NCBI GenBank assembly: GCA_014529385.2
Contig: CM043953.1
Coordinates: 85,652,342 to 85,716,341 of the forward strand
Source of the DNA: Adiantum capillus-veneris
Lineage: Eukaryota > Streptophyta > Polypodiopsida > Polypodiales > Pteridaceae
Length of the DNA: 64,000 nucleotides
Direction: 5' to 3'
The translations under genes were made by a program, and so were the position numbers. Below, one piece after another: positions 23,195 through 34,682 of the stretch; the stretch's first letter is position 1, and every line of letters starts with the position of its first letter. The notes under the pieces were generated by a model. The model saw only the letters and a program-made list of their open reading frames with translations, did not search any database and was not told the DNA's origin.

Positions 23195-24073
23195 AGACAT
23201 CCTACGCGTAGGATGTCTTTTTCATCAGAATTGAGTGATACTTGACATGCTGGTAGTTCTTGGCCTATGGAACATGGCTATGTGCTTGGATATGGATTTG
23301 GGCATCAAAAAAGTGGATTTTTTGGGCTGATTCAAGCTTTAGGTCACAAATTGGGTAGAAAGTCCATAACATGTAGCAAGTGATGTCCAAATGGGTTGAA
23401 ATTGATATATGGGCTCATTGCACCATGGTATTTGCTCCCATGATGTCACTCTTTGCACAGAAGGTCAAAAATATGCTTGAGACATCCTACACGTAGGATG
23501 GCTATTTCATCAAAATGGCATGGGATTTGTTTTGTGGATAGTCCTTGGCCTATGGAACATGGCCATGCTCTTGCATTTTGACTTGGACAAGAATTGATGC
23601 TTATAAGAGCCTGTGTAGTGTTTTTCTGGGCTCAAAAAGTGTATCTTGAAGGTGTTGGGGTCAAAAATGATTATAATGGCTTCAAAATTGGTATATGAGC
23701 TCTTGAAGATGATGTGATTGGATCTGGAATGGATAAATATCCTTTGTAGGCCAAAAATGTCAAATAGACATCCTACGTGTAGGATGTCTATTTCATCAAT
23801 TTTTGCTTCTGACCACACAGGTTGGTTGGTTATGTGCTTGTGAATGTGTTGTGCAAGTTTCATGTGATTTGGACAAGATTTGGTAGGTCTATGGCCCATT
23901 ATTGCCTCTATGCCCTAACTTTGCATTTTTTATGCGTATGAGGTTAATTTTGATCCAAATGTGATGAAACTTGGTGGCTAACATGTAACGGTCATTCAAA
24001 AAATGTGTGTGATGAAAAATGTTGGGATCTGTGCCCGGAAAAACCCTTGAGACATCCTACGTGTAGGATGTCT
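23195..24073. repeat. Four CGCG/CGTG-centred palindromes at 285-bp period
   Basis: The palindrome AGACATCCTACG + complement occurs at 23195-23218 (perfect, 24 bp), 23480-23503, 23766-23789 and 24050-24073. Spacings are 285, 286 and 284. The intervening DNA is a diverged tandem repeat: 'tatttcatca' follows the palindrome and 'gtccttggcctatggaacatggc' recurs. The palindromes are far better conserved than the spacers. The same site occurs in the C leader (36184-36210 and 48382-48405), and its half-site 'GACATCCTACGTGA' is in the LTRs. Function unknown. Confidence 0.85.
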
Positions 24074-26545
24074 CCTGATATTTTTTTCATGGATTTTGTC
24101 ACTAGTGCCTGCCCTTGGTCCCCCTGAGTCTCTTTTAAGCCTAATTTCAACAGAACAATCAAATGGATAGAAAGTAACTCCATGTGTGGGTTTCAGAGCC
24201 TCCGAGCCGTTTTCTAAATTTTGGAGTGCTTTTTGGCGATGAAATTTCTTGATGTTGATCTCCATAGCTTCCTGATCCCTTGGGGATCCTTGCCGTATGG
24301 TTTTTGTCGACTTTGGCTTCACCGGAGCTTCATTTGGCAATTCGTCACTCTAGAAGCACCCGTGGTTGCGTTTACATATCTTCAATGATTTGTGGTGGTT
24401 TACCACCAAAGGACTTGGTTGTTGATGGTATAGGAAAACCGCTCGTGAACTTTGGTGGCAAACGGGCATACGGTTTGGCCGCGAGAGCTATTTGACGCTT
24501 TGTGTGTCTGATGTCCTTTCTAAAGTTTAGTGCCGCTTCGGGTCACTTTTTGGTCACGTGGGCCACAAAGACTTGTCGAGCATGTCGAGATGATCCTACC
24601 TAAGAATTTTGGTAGCATTTGGGCGCCTTTTCGCCGATTTCCCATTTGGTGGCCTCTTGCGGGATTCTAGGAATTAGGGTTTTTCTCGATGGTTTTTCTA
24701 CTGCCTTTGGACATCCAAGACTGGTCTCCTATGCTAGGGTAAGCTGCCGATGAAGTTTTGTTGGCTTTGGGTTAGTTGTTAGGTGGCCGCTTCTACTTGT
24801 AGGTCTCTACCGCCCGCTTTGTGTGTGAACCCTACGCTAGTTTTCGCCACAAAATTGCAAACATGGGCAAAAAGATCAAGGTGGTGAGCCTACCTCTCAT
24901 GTCTGAAGCCCGTTGGATAGTCATGCGCATCGTAGAAGCTGCTAGAAGTTCCGCTCGCTCTAGGTGGCAGAAGCTCTCTCTCAAATGTGAATAGTGAAAA
25001 TGAGCTAAAAATGAGGTGAAAATTTCTTATAATGGAGGTCCCCGAACCATTTTCCATGAAATTTGACATGTGCTCCCAACTTCTTGCGAGATGCGGTTTA
25101 GACTCAAAAATTTCTTGTTTTGGAATCCATTTGCTTTGTTTACCAGAAATTTGGCATTTCGGTCAAAACCTGGCCAAAACACGCTTTCCGCTCCAGTCGC
25201 ATAATTGCACCCCCACTATACCATAGGTTGGCATATAGTCACTGATCATCCCCATATTTTTTGTTTTTCATTACGATTGTTTTTCACTTGCTTTTTGTAT
25301 TTTTGAAGTTTTTCTGCCGAAAATTAGCAAAACTAAAAGAAAAATAGCAAATCAAACCCAAAAAATCCCCAAAAATCATAATAAATCACAAACATCACCG
25401 CCAAACATTATATGCACTCACATGCAATTTTTATGGCCAGATTTCTCCATTTTACCAATATTTTGCCCGAAAAATGACTATTTCTACTTATATATATACA
25501 CACACATAGGGACTTGATTTGGCGTTTGGCCCCATATGTACCTATAGATACATGTTGTATAAGGGCATATGTACTTGGGTTAGTCCGGAAAGTTTCAAAA
25601 TCAAACAACAACCCTTCAAATAGTCGAAAATCATGCCCTTTTTGGCTCTTCCTACTATTGGTTCCGCATTTGATAATGCCTCCCCCCCTCCTAGTCGGAT
25701 TTGATAATGCCTCCCCCCCTCCTAGTCGGAGTCCTCCCGGACGACCAGGTATCGCCTCGAAGTATGTGCCGTGCATAGGTTGAAAAATTTGTGCTAATTC
25801 TTGGCCGATTAATATGGCCCTATTTGATGCATACTCGATCAATGCATGAAAAAATTAATGCTGTGCAAGAGAAGGGTATAAGCAAGAAGCAAGATGCTTA
25901 TTGGCAGTCGCCGTCGAGATTTCCTGTTTTCTTTGCAAGTAACATCTGTAACTCTACTGCTCTCTGTTTAATTGTCTTTTGTGAAAAAGTCAATTGCTTT
26001 GCCGCTACTGTTGATATAGCCGTAGTTGTTTCTTTGGAGAGGATTGGCTTGGCCGGAATGGCCGTGGACCGTATTTGTTTTGCTTTCCGTTGGTAGCTTG
26101 TTTTTGCCGGTTTTTGTAGGTGTTTTGCTACTTCCTTTGTTGCCACTGTGTTGTTGTGGATTGGCATCCACATAAGTTGGTGGTCCTTTTGCAATTGTTG
26201 CTTTCTGCCGTCCGATGTTGCTTGTACTAAAGGGAGTTCCTTTTGCATTTTTTTTGGTAGCCAAATGCAAGTAACATTTGGGTTATTGTTGAGAATTTTC
26301 TTTGGGATCCATATCTGTTTTATGCCCTTGGTTTCTGGTTGAACTATCTGCTTCGGTTGAATTCTTTCGTTGCATTATTTTTGGTTTGCCATGGCATTTC
26401 TATCCTTCCTCATCCATACTTGTTTCCCTTGTTTTGGTAGCCTAGATCTTTGCACTGCGGTCGGTGACTTCATATGTATGTAGTTAGCATGGTTGGCTTT
26501 TACCTGTTTGTTAGCCTTGGGTATCATGTTGTTCTTTAGTGGCAC
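24074..26545 (-). other. Element C region between pol and palindrome array
   Basis: Minus-strand 26270-25898 is an open S/T/K-rich tail that may continue the polyprotein. Otherwise no domain was recognised. A 32-bp exact tandem duplication ('gataatgcctccccccctcc...') lies at about 25669-25732. Confidence 0.4.
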
Positions 26546-27250
26546 TCATGCTGTTGGCTCTTTTTCATGTGAGTGCATTGCTGGCAACTGATTATTCCGG
26601 CATTGCTGAGAAAAGGCTATTACTTGTTGTTCTTGTGCATGCTGAAATTTGACGGCATTCGCGTTCCAAACTATCTGCACATTGTACTCTTTTTGCCAAG
26701 GTTGTCCCAACAACATTGGGTGTTGTGTGCTTTCATCCTCGACTACATAAAATTTGAGTGGGTAAATATATTGATGTACTTGTACATGCAATATAGTCCA
26801 GCCCAATGTTTTCAACGAGTGTGATGTACTACTTTCCAGCATTTGAGGAGTAGGATGAAGTTGACCTATGGACTCAAGGTGTTGGTATAATCCGTAAGAG
26901 ATCAAATTTGCTTGAGCTCCAGAATCAAGGAATGCCGTCGATTCAATTTGATTGCTCCCTACTTTGACTGCAATTATGGGCTCCACTGTGTCTTCATCCA
27001 ACGTCGTTAGTCGAATGGCATTGATTCGCAATGGTGCTTCACCTTGTTGTTGTTGTCGTAGAAGTCTTCGTTTTGCAATGCGTTCATTGGCTTCCGCTTG
27101 AGCTTCTTCTCGTACTCTCTGTTTCTCCTTCATTCGTTGTTTTCCTTGATGGATTTGTTGAAGCATCTCCTATGTGAGTGGTAAATGATATTTCTTCAAT
27201 CGACATCCACTAACCCAGTTGGGCATTTCTTCACCTTCTAATGTAGCAAG
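26546..27250 (-). pseudogene. Second retropepsin-like domain downstream of integrase (element C)
   Basis: The open frame at 27166-26546 (206 codons) starts with a Q/R/E-rich helix ('LLRQQQQGEAPLR'). It then reads 'VEPIIAVKVGSNQIESTAFL' followed by DSGAQANLIS, and further on 'HPMLLGQPWQKEY'. The DSGA active-site loop and the hydrophobic 'LLGQPW' motif are the two hallmarks of a retroviral-type aspartic protease. Element C already has a protease in the normal place before RT (31.1-31.7 kb). This one lies after the integrase C-terminus, with a stop just before it. It may be a true second protease or a captured DDI1-like protease fold; activity is unproven. Confidence 0.7.
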
Positions 27251-27282
27251 CTTGACATCTCCGCTTTGTGATAGATCACTAA

Positions 27283-28238
27283 TCACAAAGGTCCCATCCC
27301 TTGCTTTTTAAGTTTCTTGGCATGTTGCTTCAAAGTATAAACAAGTACATAATCACCTGTTTTGAACTCTTTAGTGCGCACATGCTTGTCAAAAAAATCT
27401 TTTTTTCTTCTCTTTTTAGCATAGATTGAAGCTACAGCTCTCAAGCGGAGTTCATCTAGCTTTTCAAGATCATCTATTCTTGAATAGAGCTCATGCCCTG
27501 CCCATTCTAAGCGTTTTGCTACTCTTAGAGTTAGAATTAAAAACTCTATGGATAGTATAGCATTTAGGCCAAACACCATGTTGTACGGTGTTGCTCCTAT
27601 CGATGTTTCGTAAGCTACACTGTATGCCCATAGTGTGAAGTGTAGCTACTGATCCCAATCTGTTCTTCACTCTGACACAATTTTAGTGAGAACCGTACAT
27701 AGTGTTTTATTTGTGGCCTCAGCTTGTCGATTTGCCTGTGGAAAGTATGGAGCAGATTTCCTATGTATGACCATGAATTCCTCTAGCAGATGCTCAATGA
27801 CTTCATTAAGAAATTGTGTCCCACGATCACTGACAATTTCTATTGGTAAACCGTATCGTACAAAAACATTCTCATACAAAAATTGTGCAGTGGTCCGTGC
27901 ATCTGCTTTTTGCGTTGCCTTGGCTTCCGCCCATTTTGTGAGATAGCCCGTAGCCACAATGATATATTGGGTATGGGTGCGATATGCAGGGGGTGAGATA
28001 GGTCCCACAAAATCAATGCCCCATTTTGCAAATGCTCTAACTCCCATCATTGGCCGTAGTGGCATCTCATCTCTCTTTATCGGCACCTTGGTGCGTTGAC
28101 ATGCGTCACAACGCTTTACAAACTCTTCAGCATCCATATGCAATGTAGGCCACCATATTCCTACGGTTAAGACAATTTTTGTCGTCTTATCGCCCGAAAA
28201 ATGGCCTCCACTTATTCTGCTACGTGCATGTTCTAGAA
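27283..28238 (-). pseudogene. Element C integrase
   Basis: Minus strand: a canonical H2C2 finger ('SGGHFSGDKTTKIV...FVKRCDACQRTK'), then the DDE core 'WGIDFVGPIS', 'IVSDRGTQFL' and 'NRQAEATNKTL', then the C-terminal part 'MVFGLNAILSIEFLI' and 'FKTGDYVLVYTLKQHAKKLK'. There are breaks near 27600-27670. Integrase inserts the cDNA; this copy is inactive. Confidence 0.85.
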
Positions 28239-28700
28239 TCAGTAGGTATTCGCTTTCACTTGCACAGATTCTAAGTTGTTTGTCCTTTCCTCGCTTATAG
28301 TGTTACGTTGCTTCCCAATTAACTGAAAGTCGTGAGCTTCGAGCTCTATAGCCCTTTTCTGTGCTCTTGTGATGTTGTCAGGAAACATCTTGGTGGTTAA
28401 GAAATCAATGATATATTGACTCCATGCAGGTGCAATGTTTACCTGAAACAATGTCGCGTGATCCACTGGTCGTTTGGCACTACATATAGTACAATTGGTA
28501 ACATAAGAATGTGTGTCCGCATACATGGTTGGCCAATAAATCCCTAACTGTCTCAATCTCTGGTGTGTTTTCACTATTGAACAATGAAATGCACAATCGT
28601 GGACATGTGCTTCTTCAAGGTAACACTTGAATTCTTTTGGATTTATACATAATCGTAGAATTTGGTCCGATCCTAGATGATACAGCCATTGTGCTATCAA
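28239..28700 (-). pseudogene. Additional H2C2-type finger upstream of integrase (element C)
   Basis: Reads 'AHVHDCAFHCSIVKTHQRLR', 'LGIYWPTMYADTHSYVTNC' and 'TICSAKR', an H-x-H...C-x2-C finger of integrase type. A complete second finger begins only ~30 bp after this frame ends. Between them is a charged ~80-residue stretch. This looks like an internal duplication of the integrase N-terminal domain. Confidence 0.65.
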
Positions 28701-28793
28701 CTGGAAGTTTTTTGTTCGTCTAATTGTTTGTTGTTTGGATCTGTATTCCGTATTATCAAACCTACTTCCAAAGGAAATAATGCTAAAAATTTC

Positions 28794-29421
28794 CTAAGAC
28801 CATTTGGGTATCATTTCAATATTGAAAAGATAAGCATCTGGTATGTCATCATCTACTCCTTCAGGAGCTTCCCCGTTGTGTATCCTTGAAAGAGGGTCTG
28901 CTCGTAGATGGCTTTTACCCTTTTTGAACACCACTGTGAAATCAAACTCTAGCAATATAATAAACGAGCGTACAATTCTCCCTTTATTGTATGGTTTATT
29001 TACCAGATACAAAAGAGCTTGATGATCTGTGAAGAACACAAATTTGTTTGCGAGAAAATAATTCCGAAATTTCTTTACAGCATAAATCATTCCTAACCCT
29101 TGTCATTCGGTGGTTGTGTAGTTCTTTTCCGCACTGTTTAACTGTCGGCTTGCATAACAAACTGGAAAATCCATTGTTTCGTCTCCAAGTTGAGCCCAGA
29201 ATACTAGCGATTGCATATGCAGAACCATCAATGTGAACATGGAATATCTTTTCCCAATCTGGTGCTTTAAGTACATGTGCTGATATAAGGTTTTCCTTCA
29301 GCTTTTGGAATGAAGTTTCACACTCCTCGGTCAAATAAAAATTGACTAGCAAACGATACAGAGGTTGTGCGATGACCGCATACATGTATATGAATCTTCG
29401 ATAATATCCGCAGTGTCCCAT
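28794..29421 (-). pseudogene. Element C RNase H
   Basis: Minus strand, two frames: 'MGHCGYYRRFIYMYAVIAQP', 'KIFHVHIDGSAYAIASILG', then 'KFRNYFLANKFVFFTDHQAL', 'FDFTVVFKKGKSHLRADPLS'. This is a typical Ty3 RNase H order with a frameshift near 29090. Confidence 0.85.
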
Positions 29422-29427
29422 GAAGGA

Positions 29428-30475
29428 TTACACTTGTTTCACATTAATGGGCCTGGGTAGGTATACTATGACTTTGACTTTGTCTATGTCAGTGGTTATG
29501 CCATTTCTTGAGACAATGTGTTCTAAGATGAGGCCTTCATGAACCATAAAGATACACTTTTCCGGGTTAAGACAAATTCGATATGTCCTGCATTTTTCAA
29601 AGACCTTTTGCAAATGGTCAATATGTTCCTCTCGTAGTAGAGAGTGTACACAAAGATCATCCATGTATATTTCTAAGAATATTCTTAGGTATTCTTTGAA
29701 CGCGTGCATCAAAGAATATTCTCAAGTATTCTTTGAACGCGTGCATCATTAACCTTTGGACGGTAGCTGGGACATTAGTTAAGCCAAACGGCATAACTCG
29801 ATACGCATAAATTCCCCATTCTGTGGCAAACGTTGTTCTGTGTTGATCCTCCCTTGCAATGGCCAATTGGTTGTATCCTGAAAACCCGTCCAGAAAGGAA
29901 TAAGCCCATTTTCTGGCCACCCGCTCAAGTACATGTTCTGTGATTGGCAAGGGATAATTATCCCTTATGGTGGCTATATTTATCTTTTTGAGGTTTACAC
30001 ACACTCGCAGTTTTCTGTTCTTCTTGGGAACTACCACAATGGGTGACACTCAGTCTCTATGTTCAATTTCATAGATGAATTCAGCTTCCATCAGCTTTTC
30101 AATCTCCTCTTTGATTCATTTAGCAAATGTGTCATTATATGTATAAGGTCATTGTTTGCTAGGTTTTGCATCCGATTTCAAAGGAATTGTATGTTGGCAT
30201 ATCGATGGATCAACTCCTTTGAGGTCTTTATAGGACCATGCACACACATCTTTATATTTCTTGAGAGGTCGTGTTAGCCGTTCTTCTTCTTTAGGCTCTA
30301 AATCGTTTGCTATATAGACCGGCTGAGGCTTTTCACCCAGTTCCGCGAGGTCTATCCTTTTTGCATTTTCAGGCCCATCGTAAGATTCTTGGTTGGTTCT
30401 TTCCCTGACTGGTGGTGTCATGATGATTTTTCTGTCCTGGATGGTAAATTTCCGATAGTGTGATGGTACATTCAT
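29428..30475 (-). pseudogene. Element C reverse transcriptase
   Basis: Minus strand: 'YKDVCAWSYKDLKGVDPSIC', 'VSPIVVVPKKNRKLRVCVNL', 'SFLDGFSGYNQLAIAREDQH', 'MPFGLTNVPATVQRLM', and catalytic 'IYMDDLCVHS'. Several stops and frameshifts. A 37-bp tandem duplication ('tattctttgaacgcgtgcatca' repeated) at about 29674-29747 duplicates the codons before YMDD. Confidence 0.88.
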
Positions 30476-30745
30476 GTTTCCCTTTTCTGACTCCCCTTTA
30501 CCATCATTATCTTCTTCAGTAGTCCATATCTCACGTAAAGGCCGTTTCAGTTCTTGGTATTTCTGTTTACGCTCCAGTTTGGTCCACTCTTAGCCTTTTG
30601 TTGTTTCTTTGTTTGATTTTTGTGATTTTGTTTCTGTTTTAGCTTTTCGTACTTTTTTTATTTCTTCTCGTGTTCTTTCCCTTCGATCTTTTGAGAACCT
30701 TTCTGATAGATCTTTGACACAATCCTCTGCTTTTACAAGCATCAA

Positions 30746-32504
30746 TTAGTGAGTTTTACCATTTATCCTGGGCATCACGTTCTCTCTCGCTTTGTTTCCT
30801 GCTCGTTTTCTCCTATAGCGCTCCTGGCGTCTAGGGTGCTGATTAGCAAAATCATAAAACTTGCTATTCTCTGTTTTCCCCCCACGCTCACTTGAATTGT
30901 CTGAACACTCATTATATGCCTCATTGTTTACTTCTAGATGTTCAGAGGAGTTATAAAACTCTTCTCCTTCCATTGGTTCTATCGTCTCATCTCCTCCTGG
31001 TATAATGCTTACCATGTAGTAGGGTAGCACATCATAGCCATCCTTATCGCAAAATTTTGTTGTTGGACTATCTGTAATGGTACAGACATCCAATGTTGCT
31101 AGTATGTGTTCCCATTCTAGAGGTTCCAAGGCATATTTAGGAAAAGGTTCCGGAATATACACTCTTCCTCAATCTCTCTTTCTAAGACGCATTCCTCCCT
31201 TCTTAAGCTTCCACAATGTGAAGCTCCGCACATCCATAGCTCTTTTTGTTGCCCTAACCATGCTGGGAGTTCTGATCCTGCTACTGTAGCTGAATCAAAC
31301 TCTTCCACAGGTGTTTGGTTCGCATCTTTGTAACTATGGTCTTTCAGGTGTATTTTAGTTGTTGTCTCGCCATGTCTGAGGTATATGTGGTCGTAACCCC
31401 AATCTTGGACCATCTTCAATTGTCTCATGAATGGTCTTCCCAAGATGATCTCATAATTGTTCTTTTTGTCGAAATCGACTATTGCAAATGTATGCTCATA
31501 CTCGATTCCGCACGAAGTGACATCACTTTTTCTAAGATTCCTAGAGGCTTCTCCATGAACCCATCTGCCAATTGCAATTTCATTATGGTAGCTATTAAAG
31601 CTGGTTTTCCCCATTTTTTCCAGATTTCCTTGGTGGCGATAGCAACTCCCACTCCACTGTCAAGAATAGCTTTGGAAACTACTCCTTGGAATTCTACTGG
31701 TAGCGTGGTATTTTCATCTTCTCCCTCACAATACTCTCCAACCTTGTTTAATGGTATTGGCCTAGTGTCTAGCTGAGGCCTGTCCAACTCTCTGATCCCT
31801 TCCTGTAGCCTCAAGGTGGGGTCTTTCACTCCAAATTTTTCTAGGCATTTACCTACTGTGGTCCACATGTTTGGTCGTAACCTTAGGAGTTCGGCTAATG
31901 TGATTGTGCATGCCACCGGGGTGGATAATAATTCAATCAATCCTTGTGAATCCAGCACTTTGTTAGAAGATAGTCTTTGAGATGGGATTTCTCTCACTTT
32001 AGACTTGGCTTCATACTCTCCTAGGTAAGAGGGTAAAGTTTTCAGCGAGTCTGGTTGGTTGTGCCCCAAACTAATTGATCCCTGGTCTCCCCCTTGTGAA
32101 TGTATCTCAAAGTTCATTTGTGAACTTGCTTCAAATTCTTCAATAGGAGGTAAGATCACATTCTTCTCTTTTCGCGTGTTATTCACGTGGTTACTCATCC
32201 TGTTAGCCTTGTTGGCCTCACGGATTTGCTTCCACAGATCGTCTAGACCGTTACAGTCCTTACCCATTTCTATCAATGTTTTAGGCTGGAACCCGTCACT
32301 TGCCTCATATGTTGTATTTGGCACTATGATAGGCTCTCCTCTGGACTCATAGGCATTTGTGAGTTTTTCCTTTATTTCTACTTGTTCCTCTAAAGTTCGT
32401 TGGATAGGGGTTGGAGCTGGTGCTTCATGCCAATTTGCAGGTCTACCCAGCGGGTCTTCCATCAATGATTGATCTATTTCAATCATCTTTTTACACATTT
32501 GCAA
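30746..32504 (-). pseudogene. Element C aspartic protease region
   Basis: 32504-31479 ends with 'VEFQGVVSKAILDSGVGVAI', the D-S-G active-site loop. In the next frame, 31614-31117 gives 'HTFAIVDFDKKNNYEIILGR', the second protease motif. This is the normal protease position between gag and RT. 31162-30746 is an acidic spacer without a known motif. A frameshift lies near 31500. Confidence 0.75.
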
Positions 32505-32584
32505 CCTTTTTTATTCTATTCAAGCATATGGATAAGTCATCCACCTTTGCTCCTGGGTTTGGTTCTTTTTGAGTCTGGCTTCAT

Positions 32585-32745
32585 AAGCTTTTAGAAGCGC
32601 ATCCAACTGCGCTTCTAAAAGCTTCTAAAAGCGCATCGAACTGCGCATCCATAAGCTTTTAGAAGCGCATCCAACTGCGCTTCTAAAAGCTTCTAAAAGC
32701 GCATCGAGCTGCGCATCCATAAGCTTTTAGAAGCACATCCAACTG
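32585..32745. repeat. Tandem 24-60-bp repeat of self-complementary units
   Basis: 'aagcttttagaagcgcatccaactgcgcttctaaaagctt' and close variants are repeated about three times. The unit 'agcttttagaagcgc' and its complement 'gcgcttctaaaagct' alternate, so the tract can fold into nested hairpins. It lies in the gag-protease spacer of element C. Confidence 0.8.
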
Positions 32746-32916
32746 CTCATTTACCTTGTCTGCCAGTACAGATCCTCTTGATCCTGCACTTTTGGGCTAT
32801 GCTATTTCCTTGGGTGCTATGGTTGCCGTGGTGTGTGAAATTAAGCTAGCTAGATCCTCTAACCGCTCTAATCTATCCTTTGTATGTTTTAACTCCTTAG
32901 ATAGAGCTGTTTTCTC

Positions 32917-33792
32917 TCATTCTTTCCTGGCTTTCATACACGTCTTTCTAGCTTTCCAAGTGCTTCTCTGATTTTTTGTTTCTGAACTTTGGGCATCGGT
33001 TTTTGGCTCTTCCATTATGGGTTCGTTCGTCATTCTTTGAGCTTGGGCTTGTGTCACCACCCGAATAGGTATGATTGTTTCATTTTCTGACCCTCCATTG
33101 GAAGGTACTGTTTCTAGCATGTTCAAGGTGGTTTTTGCTCCTTTGCTCGGGTTTTTAGGGCAATCGGGAATTAGATGAGTAACTCCACACTCGGTGCAAT
33201 ATGCGTTGACTCTAATGATTTCATCATGAGGATAGTCTCTTAGCCAATGGTCTCCACCACACTTGTAGCAGGGTCCCTTGGGTTGTTGAGGTGCTCCTTG
33301 AGCTCCCCTTTGTTGGTATGCATGTCTCTGTCCATCCATGCCTCCATTGGCTATGAACAACAACTTTCATTCATCTAAGCTATATCTTCCTTCTCCTACT
33401 GCATGTGCAGTTGTTGGGGGTCCTGTACTTCCTATCATGATCCATGGTTCTGGTGTTGAGGGTTCTTCCGGTGGATAATAGGCAGATTTTGTCACATATC
33501 CATTGGGATCTTCATAATATGCATGCATAGGCACCAAAGAATTTTCCTTTGATTCGGTTGGTGTGTATCTTATACCGACTGGTCGTAATCCTGGTAGGGG
33601 TGGTTGTTGCCCCAACATCGGTTGTGGTCTTTCTACACCTACAGGTCCTGGTAGGGTGCCTACTTGATACCTAGGCATTGGTGGAACTTGAGGAGAAGCT
33701 ACCTGAGCTTGGGGAGTGTAAGGTCTCTCTCTCACATATCCCTTGTTATAATAACATTCCTCTGTCCCATGGTTTGTCCAATAGCACACCAC
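32917..33792 (-). pseudogene. Element C gag C-terminus with two zinc knuckles
   Basis: Minus strand 33792-33367 is a P/Y/G-rich linker opening with 'CYWTNHGTEECYYNKGY'. 33363-32917 has 'CYKCGGDHWLRDYP' and 'YCTECGVTHLIPDCPKNP', two Cys-His knuckles. The pair is conserved in element F ('CYECGDDHWTRVCPNKGE', 'CTTDHLIPHCPKN'). Confidence 0.75.
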
Positions 33793-33806
33793 TTGGGCTG
33801 TTAAGC

Positions 33807-34502
33807 TTAGGGTTTGGCGTACAAGTTAATCTTTTTTAGCACTTCATCTATAAGCAACTCTTGGTTTACAGCTACTTCTCCTTTTGGTGCTGACTTAGAA
33901 CACTTGCTTCCACTTTGTTGTGAAGATGAATCGTCGTCAAGGTCCTTGAATTCCCCTTCTTTGTAGATCGCACAATTGTCCACAAGGTAAAGAGCCTCCT
34001 TGGTCAACTTATTCAACGTCGTGCTCCTCTTCATATGTAAGTATTTCTGGAGATCCGCATTCCTTAGTCCTTGGATGAATATAAGCATAAGTCTGAACTG
34101 AGTTGGCAGTTCTTCCACAGAGCAGAACTTAAGATATCTTTTTAGTCTTAGGACTGCCTTTCGTACAGATTCCCCATCTTTCTGTTTGAATTTATGGATT
34201 TGTGAGATGGTATTATGAGCTATCCCCCTTTGTGAGAATTCCTTGATAAACTCGTCAAACACTTCCTCCATAGACTCAAAGTGTCTACACTCTACAGAGT
34301 CAAACCAAGTAGCAGCGTCATCCTCTAGGGTTAGTCCAAACCTTGCAAATTGGGTAGGGAAGTCTAACACCTCTTCAGCTCTAATTTCACGCACAAAGGC
34401 TGCTACATGATCTCTTGGGTCTGTGTTTCCTGTGTATTTCTTGTTTACCCATTTTTGCACATGAAAAGGTCTAATTCTATGACGGTCTACAAACCTCATC
34501 AT
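33807..34502 (-). pseudogene. Element C gag domain
   Basis: 231-codon frame with retrotransposon gag signature: 'WVNKKYTGNTDPRDHVAAFV', 'FARFGLTLEDDAATWFDSVE', 'EFIKEFSQRGIAHNTISQIH', 'LIFIQGLRNADLQKYLHMKR'. It is in the same frame as ORF1 upstream, separated by at least two stops, so the two were probably one polyprotein. Closely matched in order by element F at 61300-61800. Confidence 0.8.
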
Positions 34503-34682
34503 TGGATCTCCACATCCTAATCGATATACCTTCTCAGGTCTTTTGTAGTAGGTTGGTTCCTCTCCCAGTGGTGTTCCTAAGCCATAATTTCTAACAGTTA
34601 TCGCCAGAGATGGTTCATCTCTTCAAACTCGTTCCATGGGTGGTCTTTGAGGCTCTATTGACCCTTGAGTCTTTGGATTACT

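Noticed and set aside
23195-24073. CRISPR-like array of regularly spaced palindromes
   Set aside because: Spacers are ~260 bp, diverged copies of each other, and the DNA is eukaryotic; no cas genes.
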